A stretch of DNA of 64,000 nucleotides from Siphlonurus alternatus (GCA_949825025.1 OX463784.1:6951431-7015430), one strand, 5' to 3'. Positions 23,406-36,098 are shown, counted from the first letter of the stretch. The notes: generated by a model not told the origin, from the sequence alone. Numbers and translations are program-made.

Positions 23406-23968
23406 AATTAAAAAAGAAATCTATTAATTAATAGTTTTAAATTTTATTTTAATTAAAAAAAAGTCATAGCTTCTCAAGTAAATACACAAAATGTAATTTA
23501 TATAAATGTGTTAGAACGCACAACATGTAAATTATGTGATTGTATGTTCTAAAACTGTGGAACGCTCTTAATTGATAGATAATATAATCATATATATGTT
23601 GCACTTCAATTAATTAATGACGATAATTAGTTGTAGTAGCAAAATAATTCTTGAATCAACTTAGAGAAGAATACAAATCAAAATAAATTTAAATAAAATC
23701 AATGAAAGTTATGAATAATATAAAAACTTAACACATCATTACATCATTGATACTTAACCATAATATAAACAATATTTAAACTTCATGAATCAAATTGCGA
23801 ATTTACTACATAAGAATCAATTAATCAAAATCTACATTAAATAAATGGCATATCCTCAATTAAAATATGAGATTTAGTAATAAATATAATCTGACGTCAT
23901 AATCAAGTACGTTGGCTTTGAGTTTATGTACTAGAAAGCGCGACCAGGTGTATTTTTTTTTCCATCAG

Positions 23969-24163
23969 GTAAGCGGCAGGTTTTTGTAGGTGCGTCAGTA
24001 CTAGCCGGAGAGTGAACCGATAAACAACGCCGCGTTGGTTTCTCTTTCTCAACCGTCAATAATAAACAATAACATCTGTTACACGTGTGACTTTAACTTT
24101 AATACCTGGCATATTTGCCATTAAAAAAAAAAGTGTATGTGAATTAAAACAATTATTATCAAC
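23969..24163 (+). promoter_or_regulatory. 5' UTR / possible start region of the ZP-domain gene
   Basis: This short, relatively GC-rich stretch lies just upstream of the ATG. Two readings are possible. An arthropod-type initiator TCAGT at 23995-23999 could mark a transcription start. Alternatively, a pyrimidine tract ending in CAG at 23968 looks like a splice acceptor, which would make this the 5' part of a second exon whose upstream leader exon was not found. No convincing TATA box or DPE was seen. The same CAG is followed by GTAAGC, so it also resembles a donor. Confidence 0.4.
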
Positions 24164-24241
24164 ATGGCAGTGTTATTAAATAAAATGTTTAATGGATTTT
24201 CGTGGTGTAATGTGATTCTTATCACTGGATTATTCTTAGCG
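24164..24241 (+). CDS. Signal-peptide exon of a secreted/membrane ZP-domain protein (first coding exon)
   Basis: Twenty-six codons run from an ATG in a strong insect start context (ATCAACATGG) to an exact donor (GCG|GTAAGT, phase 0). The peptide opens MAVLLNKMFNGFSWC and continues into a hydrophobic stretch NVILITGLFLA, a typical signal-peptide core. Joined in phase to the exon at 60913 it reads ...LFLA-AGAQTLVEQ, which puts an A-G-A|Q signal-peptidase site just after the junction. The matching phase, the completed signal peptide and the same strand are why I pair the two exons across about 36.7 kb. No other exon with matching phase was found between them, but a missed small exon is possible. 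The protein should enter the secretory pathway, as expected for apical, cuticle-facing ZP proteins. Confidence 0.8.
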
Positions 24242-26065
24242 GTAAGTTTGTTTTTACATTAATAAATTATTAAAAATATTATATTAATGGTTTTGTATAT
24301 ATTAATGATAAGAGTTAGTAATAATTAAGATGGTAGCTTTATAGGTACTTGGTACTTGGATGATTAACATGTGTTAATGACATGGGTATTATAATTTTGA
24401 TGTTAAAATGATTCCATTCTCTATAATATCAATGATATGTTCAACGATTCCGAATATTCTTTATTTTTATAAAAACAGGGAATAATGAGATTTTTTTTTT
24501 CACTGAAGGAATACTATTATTAAAACGCTTTTATATTATATTTCTATATTTATTATAGAAATATTCCCAAAAATTTTGTGAAATATTAAAAATGTGAATC
24601 TCAATTCGAAAATATTAATTTTTCTATTGTAGACCATGTAATTTTATTTTGAACTCCATAAATTCCGTTTGCAATATAGAAGCTAGAAGCAATTCATATT
24701 GATGCTCAACTATACAACAGGATTATTTCATGTTTCGAACGCTACCATAATATATTCTGTGCAATATATATATAATATATATAAAAATAAATACTTTATT
24801 TTAAATAATGTAAAAATAAATAATCCAAATTAATGAAATTAATTTTGCTGTAAGAATTCCAACAAATATTTTTATAATAAAATAATTATTAAAATAAAAA
24901 ATTTAAAATAACATTAATATTTTAATTTTAAAATAAAACATAAATTAAAAGAATAAGGTTGCAGAATTTTTATTAGAAAGTCCACATGGTCCGGAGATTC
25001 ATATGAGTGGTTTACTCGTCTCACACAAACGGTAAATTAGACCAAAAATGTTAACACCTTTTTGGCTTATCTAAAAAAACACGCGAGACTTTACAGACAC
25101 ATCAATGGTATATTGTTGGGGGAGATTTGTGACGTCACACACAGGTATTTAAACTGGTGACTAATGTTTATGGGATTTACACGGAAAAAGAAAGTTGATA
25201 TTTGCCAGGATCAATATCACTTTCAGTATTTTAATAAACATCCTAATGAAGGTTTTTACGTTGAATTCTCAATATTTAATTATTTTGAAAAGGGAATTGT
25301 TGGTAGGAAAATTGTTATCATGAACAGCCCTGTCACAAAATAGAGTAATGATGACATACGTGTGTATATCTCTCAATAATTGATAGAAAAATCTTAGGTG
25401 CATGGACATTTTTAAAATATTTAAAAGCTTTTTTTTTTGTTTTTTGGACTATACAAGCATCTAAAATTAGAAATATGTATTTTATCTGGAAGTATATAAA
25501 TATCACTAAATCATATTTATGTTGTTTTATATTATGTACTGGTATTTTTTCTTCATAATACGATCATATTATAATAATATAATATCCTTTTATTTTTATG
25601 CAAGATACATTACAATATATTAACTGAAGTAAATGCTGTTGAATAATTTTAGGCACTTAGGAAGGTTAAATGAGAAATATGAAAAATATGGATGATCTGA
25701 AATTGCAATCTCAATGCAATAATATACATTATTTAAAACGAAGCAAATATTCTTAAGGTTTTTGCAATTTCAATAACCGTGCATTAAAATTTCATTTTCA
25801 CCAATTTTTGCAGGCTTGATAATCACCAAGCCTTGTATAAATGCAACCAAGTCATTTTTATAATTAAGAATTATGGATTTCGTGAGCACAGTACATAATA
25901 CATGATTAGATGTGCGATTGTTAAAACAGTTGCATAGCAATGAGGCGTATAGAGAGTAACAAGGCCGCAAAAGTAAACAGTATCATTGTATATTTATTTT
26001 ATTGATTATAAAATTGCAATTAATACTAAAATCAAGTCCCAGTTTCGTTGTAAATAAGTTGTATA

Positions 26066-26208
26066 AAGGGGCATTCACAAAGTCTTAAGGCCACATTTAA
26101 GGCTCGATAATTTAAAGCTTGATTTTAGACGTGTTTTTTAGACCCAAAATTTCTGGTCTTAAATTATTGAGCCTTAATTGTGGCCTTAAGGCTTTGTGAA
26201 TGCCCCTT
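26066..26208. mobile_element. Palindromic MITE, AAGGGGCATTCAC termini, 3-bp duplication
   Basis: Close match to the 20695 copy (GATTTTAGACGTGTTTT, AGACCCAAAATTTCTGGTCT) with ATA duplicated on both sides (26063-26065, 26209-26211). The high similarity between the copies suggests recent movement. Confidence 0.87.
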
Positions 26209-26589
26209 ATAATAACTTGCATTAAAAAAGTACGAAAAATTGTAATAAGAAAAAAAATAAAACCCAGTTTGAATTAATAAAACCCCTCATTTTTTTTTGT
26301 AAGCCTTACTGTAATAAATTCTGCATAATAATGAATGCATATGCATGACATCATATATGTGCTTGAATGAGCGTGCCGGGCCAAATTACCGCTTGCTGAC
26401 GTCATTATGAGATCATTCTGCTTGATCGAGTCATCACAAATCACTAGAATTACAGCCAATTACTGAATAATGTATGAGGAACATAATAAGACAACTCCAG
26501 GAAGGATTTATGTAAATAAATCCCTATATCTTTCTGCAAAATTTAGGATCTATATATGTAATATAATAAAGATTAATAGATGGAATTAA

Positions 26590-26925
26590 CTCATCCTTCA
26601 CGTGTCTAAACCTAATCTTATTACATCATTTTCCATCAAAAACGTATATCTTATTCGCTCAAAGTGACAATTAAAGATACCAATTTTCTAACATTTTATA
26701 TTCAATAAGAGGTAAGAAAAGTTAGAAAAAACGTATTCTTATATATATATATATATTTTTAAATGGTGCAAAATAGGAGAGAAAAAAAAATAGTGAAAAT
26801 TTTGTAGCATGATTTGGTGCCCTCCATTCATTTCTGCAGTATAAAAATTTCAGGTATAGTTTGTCCATTAAGATAAAAGTGAATAAAAGATGAAAATTAT
26901 TTCAACTCGGGCTAGTATTAGCCTT
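26590..26925 (-). repeat. Dispersed repeat, copy C, interrupted by a foldback fragment
   Basis: CATCCTTCACGTGTCTAAAC, TTATTCGCTCAAAGTGACA, AAATGGTGCAAAATAGGAGA, then the foldback piece 26803-26869, then AAAATTATTTCAACTCGGGC, collinear with the complement of copy A. Confidence 0.68.
26803..26869. mobile_element. Fragment of an ATGGACAAC-type foldback MITE
   Basis: Only one end remains: TTGTAGCATGATTTGGTGCC ... ATTCATTTCTGCAGT ... GTTTGTCCATT. It interrupts the older repeat copy 26590-26925. Confidence 0.7.
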
Positions 26926-27355
26926 AGTAACCCGGTTCCTGAGGCTACATTGCGATTAATGTTAAATACATTGAACTTTATTTTATAATCTGTATCGAAT
27001 CTATAATGATATTCAATTGTTATGATTACATGTTATTGGACAATTTTTTTAATACAATAGTAGCATGTTTATGTTTCTAAAATTATATACCAAAACAAAG
27101 GAGCTTTAAGTGTCTTAATAAATTGTCAGTAGAGCATATTTGAATATAAAGTATTATAACCTTCAGCATGAATATATAATTTAAGCATAATTAATTATAA
27201 TTCACGGTAACAAATGTTGATGTTCTGTCGGTATTTTGCCCCATAACTTCAGGCAATGCACGAATTCATTGAAGGCTTTTGATGAATTTAATTTTGTTAA
27301 TGTTTTACGGATACATTAAATTTACATGTTAATTTTTGTAAAACCAAATTTGTAG

Positions 27356-27458
27356 TGTACAGTCATTGCTTCTGAAAAATTCCCTTCTGTAGCCTTGTTA
27401 ATCACTAAGCCCCGTAACACACGTACGGCATAGTGATTTCAGAGGCGAGGACTGTACA
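27356..27458. mobile_element. TGTACA-ended hairpin MITE
   Basis: TGTACAGTCATTGCTTCTGA at the left and AGAGGCGAGGACTGTACA at the right, with GCCTTGTTAATCACTAAGCC inside. Five related copies occur in the window. Confidence 0.72.
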
Positions 27459-27852
27459 GTGTTCAATACATGCATTATATTTGTATAGCCACTCTTCTAA
27501 TGCCATCACCTTAATTTAATAAGTAAATTTATGTTTTCACTGTAGCGCATATATTTAAATACCCACTGACTTCTTGAATAGGCTTTGTATTATAATTATG
27601 TTAATACATATGGGATTTTACACTTTCAAATATAATAATGATATATTCAAAGACTTGTTAATGTTATATTTTATAAGACAATAAGTGTCTCCATTTTATT
27701 TAAAACCAACAAAATTACATTATATGTAGGGCTTGAATAATAGAATATACAAATCCTGCATGGTATGGTATATACTGCATGTATATGGTGTTTGTTTGTA
27801 CGTACAACTCATTACATCACGAACGTTATAACCTCTATTCTGTCTAGATGAC

Positions 27853-27855
<3 letters not shown>

Positions 27856-27926
<71 letters not shown>
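27856..27926. repeat. (CT)n microsatellite, 71 bp
   Basis: Uninterrupted TC/CT run inside the giant intron, the only long array with CT on the + strand. Confidence 0.97.
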
Positions 27927-27933
<7 letters not shown>

Positions 27934-28433
27934 CTATGTATGCTTGGTGACCTAAAACACCTTATTGATAGGTGCTCTTTTAACCTCTTTCAACATTTCT
28001 TAATTTCCAAATAATTTAAAAAAAAAATCATAAAAGTGAACATTTAAAGTTTCCCAAAGTGTAATTTTACCATGTTAAAATTATACTTATCATTTATTTC
28101 ATTTACAAGGTATTTTCCACCTTTGCTTTTTCTAGTTACATGTTAAAAGGTAAATCAACGTCCAGCAAAGCGTTGTGACATTCGTTTGACCTTGCATGTC
28201 GCAACAAGTGGAGAACCTACGCACCTTTTCTCAAGAACTGTGACGTCTTTAACGTAGTTCATTGTAAGGCACACCACCTGTAAATTGTTTGATTAATATT
28301 TGAATTTTAAATTTATGAAAAATAATACGAATAACGCTTATGCTAAATTTTTTCTTTAGATTATTTAGTAGTAAAAAAATAAAAGAAATAATAATAAAAT
28401 TTATTTTTAAAAATATATTAAAACTTAAATTAT

Positions 28434-28805
28434 TTAAGGTAGAGATAATACGGATCAGCTGGCCCAATGCTAAAAAAATCCTATTCATAAAAATTATGAA
28501 AAAAATTTAAAATGTTCTCCTCTACATCCCCTATCAGTAAGTAAAATATCAGGTATACAAAAACGAGCTAGTTTTCGAGTTATTAATTTTTAAGTTGACT
28601 AATTTAACATGGAAGTTCCATTTCTCCATGTTAAATTAGTCAACTTTAAAAATTAATAACTCGAAAACTAGCTCGTTTTTGTATACCTGATATTTTACCT
28701 ACTGATAGGGGATGTAGAGGAGAACATTTTAAATTTTTTTCATAATTTTTATGAATGGGAATTTTTTAGCATTGGGCCAGCTGACCCGTATTATCTTTAC
28801 CTTAA
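28434..28805. mobile_element. TTAA-ended foldback MITE, nearly perfect 370-bp palindrome
   Basis: The element reads TTAAGGTAGAGATAATACGG inward from the left and TTAAGGTAAAGATAATACGG from the right. The arms match almost base for base to a centre near 28625 (ACATGGAAGTTCCATTTCTCCATGT). TTAA at both ends fits piggyBac-type insertion, though TTAA is also part of the palindrome. There is no coding capacity. Single strands would form a hairpin of about 180 bp. Confidence 0.88.
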
Positions 28806-29140
28806 ACAAAAAATTGAAATTTACATTTAAAATTTATTATATTTTAATAATATTTATATTAGAATTATTTTGTTGTTGCTAAATAAATTATTTTTTTATA
28901 AAATGTATAGAAATATTAAATATATAAAAAAAATGTACAAATTTAAAATTTTGTTATATGAAAAATAGTTATTGAAATAAAAATGATAGAGTCGCATTTA
29001 TTTCTGTTTATAGATTTTATAATATAGTAAATTAAAAATTCAGAGATAATAAATTCACAAACGTAAATATAGGCTTCATCTAATGATGATAGAAATGTTG
29101 TTCCTACTATTGATTCTCAATAATTCTACCTTGTTACTGA

Positions 29141-29435
29141 ATAGAGGCTTCAAGTCAGCTGTTTTTCGGTCTTCCCACCCGCTATACCAAACCTATGTAA
29201 AAAAAACTTGAATCCGTTTTTTCACTAACAGTAAGAATAAGATTTTTTAGGGAAAATTCCTTTACGGAACTTTGGTCCAAATTGCAAAATGAAGTAGATA
29301 ATTCAAGATTTATATTTTTTACTTGTATTCATTTATAACCAAGAAAAGTTAAAAAAACTGTTTCATTTTCAAGTGCAAGATGGACCTTAGCGACAAACAG
29401 TTGCGCAGCGCGAGCGCATCACTTGAAGCCTCTAT
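29141..29435. mobile_element. GAGGCTTCAAGT-type MITE, diverged copy
   Basis: ATAGAGGCTTCAAGTCAGCT at the left and ACTTGAAGCCTCTAT at the right, with CCTATGTAAAAAAAACTTGA inside as in the other two copies. The rest of the interior is diverged. It lies immediately before the TTAA-type foldback at 29445. Confidence 0.75.
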
Positions 29436-29444
29436 TACTGTAAA

Positions 29445-29714
29445 TTAAGGGTAAGGTAACACGGATCAGCTGACCCAATGTTAAAATAATCCCACATATG
29501 AAAATTATGATTTTTTTTTAAAAATGGTCACCTTTACATCCCCTATTAGTAGGTAAAATATCAGGTATACAAATTCATAACTCAAAAAGTAGCTTGAATT
29601 TGCAACCTGATATTTTACCTACTGATAGGGGATGTAAAGGTGAAGATTTTAAAAAAAAATTCATTTGTGGGATTATTTGTGGGTCAGCTGATCAGTGTTA
29701 CCTTACCCTTTATA
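29445..29714. mobile_element. TTAA-type foldback MITE, shorter copy
   Basis: Termini TTAAGGGTAAGGTAACAC and, from the right, AAAGGGTAAGGTAACACTG. The interior is that of the 28434 element (CCCCTATTAGTAGGTAAAAT, CAGGTATACAAATTC) with a shorter centre. The left TTAA is intact; the right flank is TTTATA. It begins about 10 bp after the foldback element at 29141. Confidence 0.8.
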
Positions 29715-32360
29715 TGTTATTGAAACAAAGATTAACAATGAATTCATGCATCTTCATCAAAATATTTAAATACCTCAAAACGTGAGATTTAAATTAAAAT
29801 ATGATAAGCCAGTCCACGAAGTGTGAATACATTTGTAATATGGCTGAGTTGATATCACACGTAAATATCATAAAAAATGCCGGAAACGTCTAATATAATT
29901 ATCACCATATGTAGAACTGCAACATTACGGTACATTTTCATATTGTTCTATCATATAGAAAATAAAACAATACCAAAAACACTTTATTAAATATAGCATG
30001 CTCTAATTAATATTAAATTAAATGGTTATCTAAAATAATATATTTATAATAGAGTTTTGATTTACTTTCTTAAAAGTGTATACATCACGGAAAAAAAGTA
30101 TCCTGATATTTTTGTGTTAAGGTTGTGTTATTATAATTTTTATAGTAAAAGGTCTCTTAACGATTATGAAAAAAGTTCAAGTAAGGTACTTAATTTAATT
30201 AAAAAGGTGTGTCATCTAGCGTGCGAGACAGTTAACAGCATGATTTGAATGATTTGCTAACAATTTAATGGTAAATGAGAATTTGCTTTGGCATATAATA
30301 TTAGGTAAAATAAGTAACAATTTAAAAGTTTATAATGATTAATAGGTTATGGTATAAAAACAAAAGCAGGTATAACGTTCAGCTTATTCAGAAATATTTA
30401 CATGTCTTCGAACCAAAATAGAAAATGTTCTAATTCAAATTCAATTAAGCATTTCTAATTAGTAAATGTTATATTGAAAATGATAAAGACTACTTATAGA
30501 CCAATTTAATTAAATTAATAATTTAATTAACAACTTTTAATCTCATACGATACTATCATAATATATAGCTGCATATAATATGTTTTATAGTATTTTATAC
30601 GATTTCGAGTAAATGAGATAAATATTAAAAATTGTACCTCGATAATCTTGAAAATTTAAAATATTACTTTAATAAAAATTTGAAGATGTTCAATGAACTC
30701 AATCAACTTTTTCATATTGAAATTAAACAGCAGTGAACATTATTGGGACCAATAATTTTAACTCGATCGCTTAGGCACTTAAATATTAGATGTTGAATTT
30801 GACTTCAGTAAAATTTCACCTTACTATAAAGACTCAGTACATTAAAGGTACTAATTGAATCTTATTTCCAATACCTTTCGCACATAAGTACTTTTTCTAA
30901 CATATAAGTACACAACTCCCTTATACTGAAAACGAGAAACAATATGTGTAGACATCACGTATATTGCATTGTAATGAAACTTAATTCAACTAGGACATGA
31001 TTATTGTTTATGGTATTGTTAATTACTTTTATAAATATTTGCAATTGTTTAAGGACACATTAAACTTTCGATTTTCACGCCTCAAACTTTCTCTCTTTAT
31101 GAAAGGTTGTTCACTCTATTTTATCATTCGTTTTAATTATTTTTTTATTATGACTCATGACTTAGGAATATGATTATAATTAGTACATTATTAGTTAATT
31201 ATGATGTAGGTGTTTAATAAATAAACATAATACTGTAATTTTAATTTAACGCTATGTCATACATACATAATTATTTTAATTTATATAGAGTTGAATGGTT
31301 AACGTTTACAACTTCAAAATTGTTTAAAACACGGATTAAACTTTGTTTGAAAACCGTACATCAAGGAATGCGCGCTTCTTGATTTTGATTTTTATATGTT
31401 ACACATTATTTATATATTCTAAATTAACTTGTATTTGCATTGTAAATACAATTTGTTTGAACTGTTTGAAGAGCTAACCAATAAAACCAATTGTTAGTAT
31501 TTGCAATTATTATAGGGAGTTTTTTTATTGTTATACAATTTATTATTTTAATCTAGTTAACATACACGACACATTGACCTATGATTTCTTGCTTTGCAGT
31601 TTGCACAAGAGCTAAAGCAATTAATTTTATTTAAAACAACATTTTCATTATTTGCATTTATTACATATAGTACAAACTCTAATTCTATTTAAATTTTGCA
31701 ATGAAATTATTTGTTAAATTAAATTGTAAAAATATATAAAATAATACACATTTTAATTAAAAAAATTAAAACAAAAATAACAAAAGTGAATATAATTATT
31801 TTGAGGTAGGTTTTGTAGGTTATTAATATTATGCTGGTGTGTTTTTGTTTATTATAAATAAATAAGCCGTTATAATTTTATCATCATGGTACAATTAAAT
31901 GAGTACATTGTAAACAAATAATTTACATAATTTAATTATATTTTTATCCGACTATAACTTTATGTTGTTATATAATTGTACATGCTAAATTTATCAACCT
32001 TTACTAATAAAATTAAAACTTATGCAGGTATAATTTGAATTATGAATACAATTATTATTACTCATAATTTTATCAATAAATTTATGATAGAATTATTATG
32101 GCCATTTTAATGAGAGTTTTCATGGTTTCCTCATGGTAAAACACTTAATTATTTATGTCAGGCTCTATATGACTGTAATAGCTACATTTTTGTCCTTGAT
32201 AAATGTATAATTATCTATTATTTACTTCTTAATATTAAAATAATAAAGTCAATGCTGAAAATCAATATAAAATAAATATATTAATATGGAATTTAAAAGT
32301 CCCTGTATACCAAAGTGACATTATGAACCTTATAAAATTGTCTAATTCAAGAAAAGATAT

Positions 32361-32443
32361 ATCCAGGTTTCTCACTAACCACGGTTAGTGCCATACCAAT
32401 GACTATAACCACGGCTAATGAGATAACTCCTTCATGAAATAGG
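32361..32443. mobile_element. Short relative of the GGGTGCGATTCAC MITE
   Basis: CCAGGTTTCTCACTAACCAC and its inverted match TAACCACGGCTAATGAGATA, with CATGAAATAGGG at the right, resemble the inner arms of the 6790 family. Similarity is limited. Confidence 0.45.
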
Positions 32444-32460
32444 GAGTTCTTGATTTACGC

Positions 32461-32766
32461 TCACCATTTACAAAAACTAGTAAATATACATGCATTTACA
32501 TTTATATGGTTCATACCTCCCATAATATTACACAATACTTTTATGTAAATTCTCTCAGCATAAAAAGGAATACATTTCTCTGTCCCAGAATTCATACTTT
32601 TTAATCCAAGTCCTGTTATTTCAACAACAAAAAAATGCCTGACAATTGTTGAAATTGTGGTGAATTTGTTTGTTTTCAGAAATTTAGCCAAATTAGAAGA
32701 ACAAACAGCTTGCATACTGACGGAACTACCGTTGTCAATTGTTTCTATGTCTGTGTAGCGTAACAA
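32461..32766 (-). CDS. Unrecognised 101-codon open frame
   Basis: It runs from MLRYTDIETIDNGSSVSMQA to NACIFTSFCKW. It is long for this AT-rich background, but shows no recognisable domain, signal peptide or codon bias, and no splice context. Listed only because it is one of the longest frames outside repeats. Chance is the most likely explanation. Confidence 0.12.
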   Translation of the reverse strand: MLRYTDIETIDNGSSVSMQAVCSSNLAKFLKTNKFTTISTIVRHFFVVEITGLGLKSMNSGTEKCIPFYAERIYIKVLCNIMGGMNHINVNACIFTSFCKW

Positions 32767-33063
32767 TGGAGTGAGACTGACAATGGAACCGTTTACATTG
32801 TTAACCTATCTCTATATACTGCAGTATTATTATATTATGCACAGATACACTTCGTTCAATACTGTGTAGAAATGTATATCGTGGAATTTTATTACTATTG
32901 CACTTTGATGTAGAATACTTGTTAATTGATTATTAAAAATATTATGATAATAATTTATTTATTATTTAGTTAATTTTAATTAATAATTATTCAAAAATAT
33001 ATTTATTAATTTTATTGTTTCATTTTATTGATTAGTATATTATTCTTTTTGACAAATTATTTC

Positions 33064-33456
33064 TTAAGGTAGAGATAACGTCGAACAGCTGTTCGACAAA
33101 ATCCCCTTTGATTAACATGTAAACCTTAGCAAATTGACAAAAATTCTGAAAATTTTTTGAGAGGCAGATATCAGTGCCTAAAAGCCATAGAAAAAGTTTC
33201 AAAAACATTTAACGAGCCGATTTTTTTAAATTAATTTTTTAGTTTGGCTCTCCATTGGAAAGCCCTATGCTGAAAATTAAAAAAATTTATTAAAAAAAAT
33301 CGGCTCGTTAAATCGTTTTGAAATTTTTTCTATGACTTTTAGGCACTAATATCTGCCTCTCAAAAAAATTTCAGAATTTTTGTCAATTTGCTAAGGTTTA
33401 CATGTTAATCAAAGGGCATTACGTCGATCAGCTGTTCGGCGTTATCTCTACCTTAA
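33064..33456. mobile_element. TTAA-ended foldback MITE, second subfamily
   Basis: The termini TTAAGGTAGAGATAACG match those of the element at 28434, but the interior differs: arms contain AACAGCTGTTCG, TTGACAAAAATTCTGAAAAT and AACGAGCCGATTTTTTT. The arms are about 180 bp around a short spacer near 33260. It shows that one terminal sequence mobilises different hairpin interiors. Confidence 0.86.
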
Positions 33457-33687
33457 GCAAAGTTTATACCTTTTTGCAAGACTTTTTGTTTTATGTAAAT
33501 GTTATTAAAAGTTAAATTACATGGTCACTAATTAGAAATAGATTGAACATAAATTAAAACCTTTGAATTTGCCTTTCATGTGAAAATTGAAAAGTAGTGT
33601 TAAAAATTAATGCATAATAAAATCTTCGTATAGTAGTGAGCTCTAAGTAGTAACAGTCAAGAAAGCAACAATCTATCTTATCAAATA

Positions 33688-33949
33688 ATGCATGAAAAAA
33701 TTTTTATTGCAGAAAATAATAGAGAGTACAAAAATGTTATTCTGAATTTTTTCAGACATGTTGAGACCTGGAACAATTTTTTAAATAAAAGGATAGGGCC
33801 TAGACGCTTCCAGGGGGTGTGGTCATACTTTCAATAATAATTATTTAAAAATATTTCTGGGATTAAAATAATCTGAAAGAGTTAAAGAGTAGCATAATTT
33901 AGTACCTTCTATTTATTTCTGCAATAAAATTTTTTCATGTAAGTTGCAT
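33688..33949. mobile_element. Foldback MITE, ATGGACAAC-terminal form, end-truncated
   Basis: The inner arms (GCATGAAAAAATTTTTATTG, TTTTTTCAGACATGTTGAGA) and a centre with CCAGGGGGTGTGG are present. The outer ATGGACAAC termini are eroded on both sides. Confidence 0.75.
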
Positions 33950-34148
33950 TTATTGGTAAATATATATATTATATCCTTGTGCAACTAAATTTTGTATGAG
34001 AAGTGTCCGAGTAAGTTATACACCCTCCTGTACCTCTCTTAGATTGCGTGACAGAATTTCTTGTAACAAAAAAAACTTGGAAGCACGCTAGGATTTTTTT
34101 ACCTGATACCTTTGAGGTAAATCATCCAATCTAGTCTAGAAGAAGAAA

Positions 34149-34152
<4 letters not shown>

Positions 34153-34245
<93 letters not shown>
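34153..34245. repeat. (GA)n microsatellite, 93 bp
   Basis: Uninterrupted GA. Two minus-strand frames through it (Ser-Leu runs) are not genes. Confidence 0.97.
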
Positions 34246-34247
<2 letters not shown>

Positions 34248-34870
34248 GACAGTGTGAAGCAAACTTGTAATTGTGAGTTCACATACCTCACTATATGAAT
34301 ATATCCCACACAATACCATGATGTATATTGTGTAAAGTTCCTTGACAAGTATTAATAAAAATACTCTTTTTATGGTTATGATATGTAAATAATTGTGACG
34401 GTGTGAACAAAATGCTTATTCTAATATGAAAATACATGACAATTCTCTTTTGTTAAAAGTGTAATTCATTTGTGACGAGACAGGAAAAGTTATATTATTA
34501 TCATACATATCCATTCAAATGAAGCCAAATAATTATATTATAATATATTTTATTAAAATGTTTACCGAATATCACCTGAAAACTCATGAATTTATAATAT
34601 TCGTGTGGACACTAGTTTTAAAAATACAGTAATTTTGCTTTGGGTGTAATATTTTTAGAGAGTTCATAGAATAATTGTTTATGTTATAAGTATATTAGAA
34701 ATGCACTCCCAATATTTATCCTGGAAGGAGACTGTACTTTTTTCTTTTCATTTTTCACATTTTAAATTGAATTATTCTCTCGGATCTGCATCATCAATCT
34801 TCATTATATTTTAGTAGGATCATTTTCTTCGCTATTATAAGTAGGATCAAATACCCGTCACTTATCCGGA

Positions 34871-35197
34871 ATGGAGTATTGACCTCAATTTTTTTTATTG
34901 CCGAAATGGATAGAGGGTGCAAATTTATGCTACCCTGATTTTTTTCAGATTTTTTAGGGCCCAGGAACTATTTTTAAAAAATTATTGAAAGTTCTTTTTG
35001 TGACGTCACGAGACGCCGCTCCTTAGGAAAAAGATAGGACTTGACGCCGTGTGACGTCACAAATAGGACTTTCAATAATTTTTTAAAAATACTTCCCGGG
35101 GTCCCGGGCTTTAAAAAATCTGAAAAAAATCAGGGTAGCATAACTTTTTTCCCTCTATCCATTTCTGCAATAAAAAAAAATTGAGGATAATACTCCA
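34871..35197. mobile_element. Foldback MITE, ATGGAGTATTGACC-terminal form
   Basis: Termini ATGGAGTATTGACCTCAATT and the matching inverted AATTGAGGATAATACTCCAT. The inner arms are those of the ATGGACAAC family (AATGGATAGAGGGTGC, TTTTTTCAGATTTTTTAGGG), but the centre has paired TGACGTCAC motifs. The terminal module is therefore different on a shared interior. Confidence 0.85.
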
Positions 35198-35989
35198 TTG
35201 AATTGCTTGCTTTGAATATTCATTACTGAAAATTTATTTTTTAATATTTAATTTTTTTTATTTAAATTATAATAAATTGCAGTTTTTTTAAATAATCATG
35301 AAAAGTAGATATAAATTTTATAAAAATTAAAATTATTTATAAATTACACTTATAAATATAACAAAAATAATGAAAAGTAATTTTATTATTTTTTAATTTT
35401 ATTAATAAAATGTTAAAATTTTGGTGTAAAATATACTTATTTGTGTTAAATATAACATCATTGAGCGTCCTTGATATTTTAATATTAACAAAGGTATCAC
35501 ATGACTTCCGGTGGAAACTGCAGGACGATGGCGAGAGGACTCCGATGGGTTGTTCGTAATTTTCAACCACCCTTCACAATGACAAGCGTTTCCTGGGAGG
35601 GTGTGTTTGATTACCCACATGTGAACTTTTAATATTTTAATAAAAAAAATGCAACTTTTGTTCCCAAGAATTTATTGTGTTTAATGTGTTTTATTAAGAA
35701 CAAATAGGGAATAATTGTATCGAATTTAGTTTTTTTTTTAGATATATTTAAGCACACCTTGATAAAACCTCTTTTCTCTTAAAAAAATTACTGATTATTT
35801 TATGTAACAATCAGGAAATAAATAAATAAATTGAAGATAATTTTCTACAGATCCAAGCACGATCATTCGAAATTATGGTTCGAATGTGGTGTTTAATTAA
35901 AATGACAATTTTAAATATTATTTTAATTTTATAGATCATACTTTTAAATATTGTTTGAGTATATAATAATATGTGTTTAAATTAATTAA

Positions 35990-36098
35990 ATTAAGAAAAG
36001 CTAATTATAATTAGAATTAAGTATATTTATATATTTTATGTAATAATTGACGTGATCCATGCTGTACAGCCTATATGATAGAAATAAAAATTTGAATT
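35990..36098 (-). repeat. Inverted repeat partner of 45190-45270
   Basis: AATTGACGTGATCCATGCTG + TACAGCCTATATGATAG is the complement of CTATGATCGAAAT-side bases at 45200-45240 (GGTTGTACAGCATGGACCAC). About 80 bp of similarity. Confidence 0.55.

Larger units (their letters stand above)
29715..33063. other. Giant-intron segment, AT-rich, mostly featureless
   Basis: Apart from the small MITE relative at 32361 and an unsupported minus-strand frame at 32461-32766, I see no genes or repeats. AATTAATTATTTAA-like low complexity dominates. Confidence 0.5.

Noticed and set aside
28249..28488. 79-codon minus-strand frame
   Set aside because: It begins in the arm of the TTAA foldback and has no coding character. 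The frames at 1147 and 29594 are rejected for the same reason.
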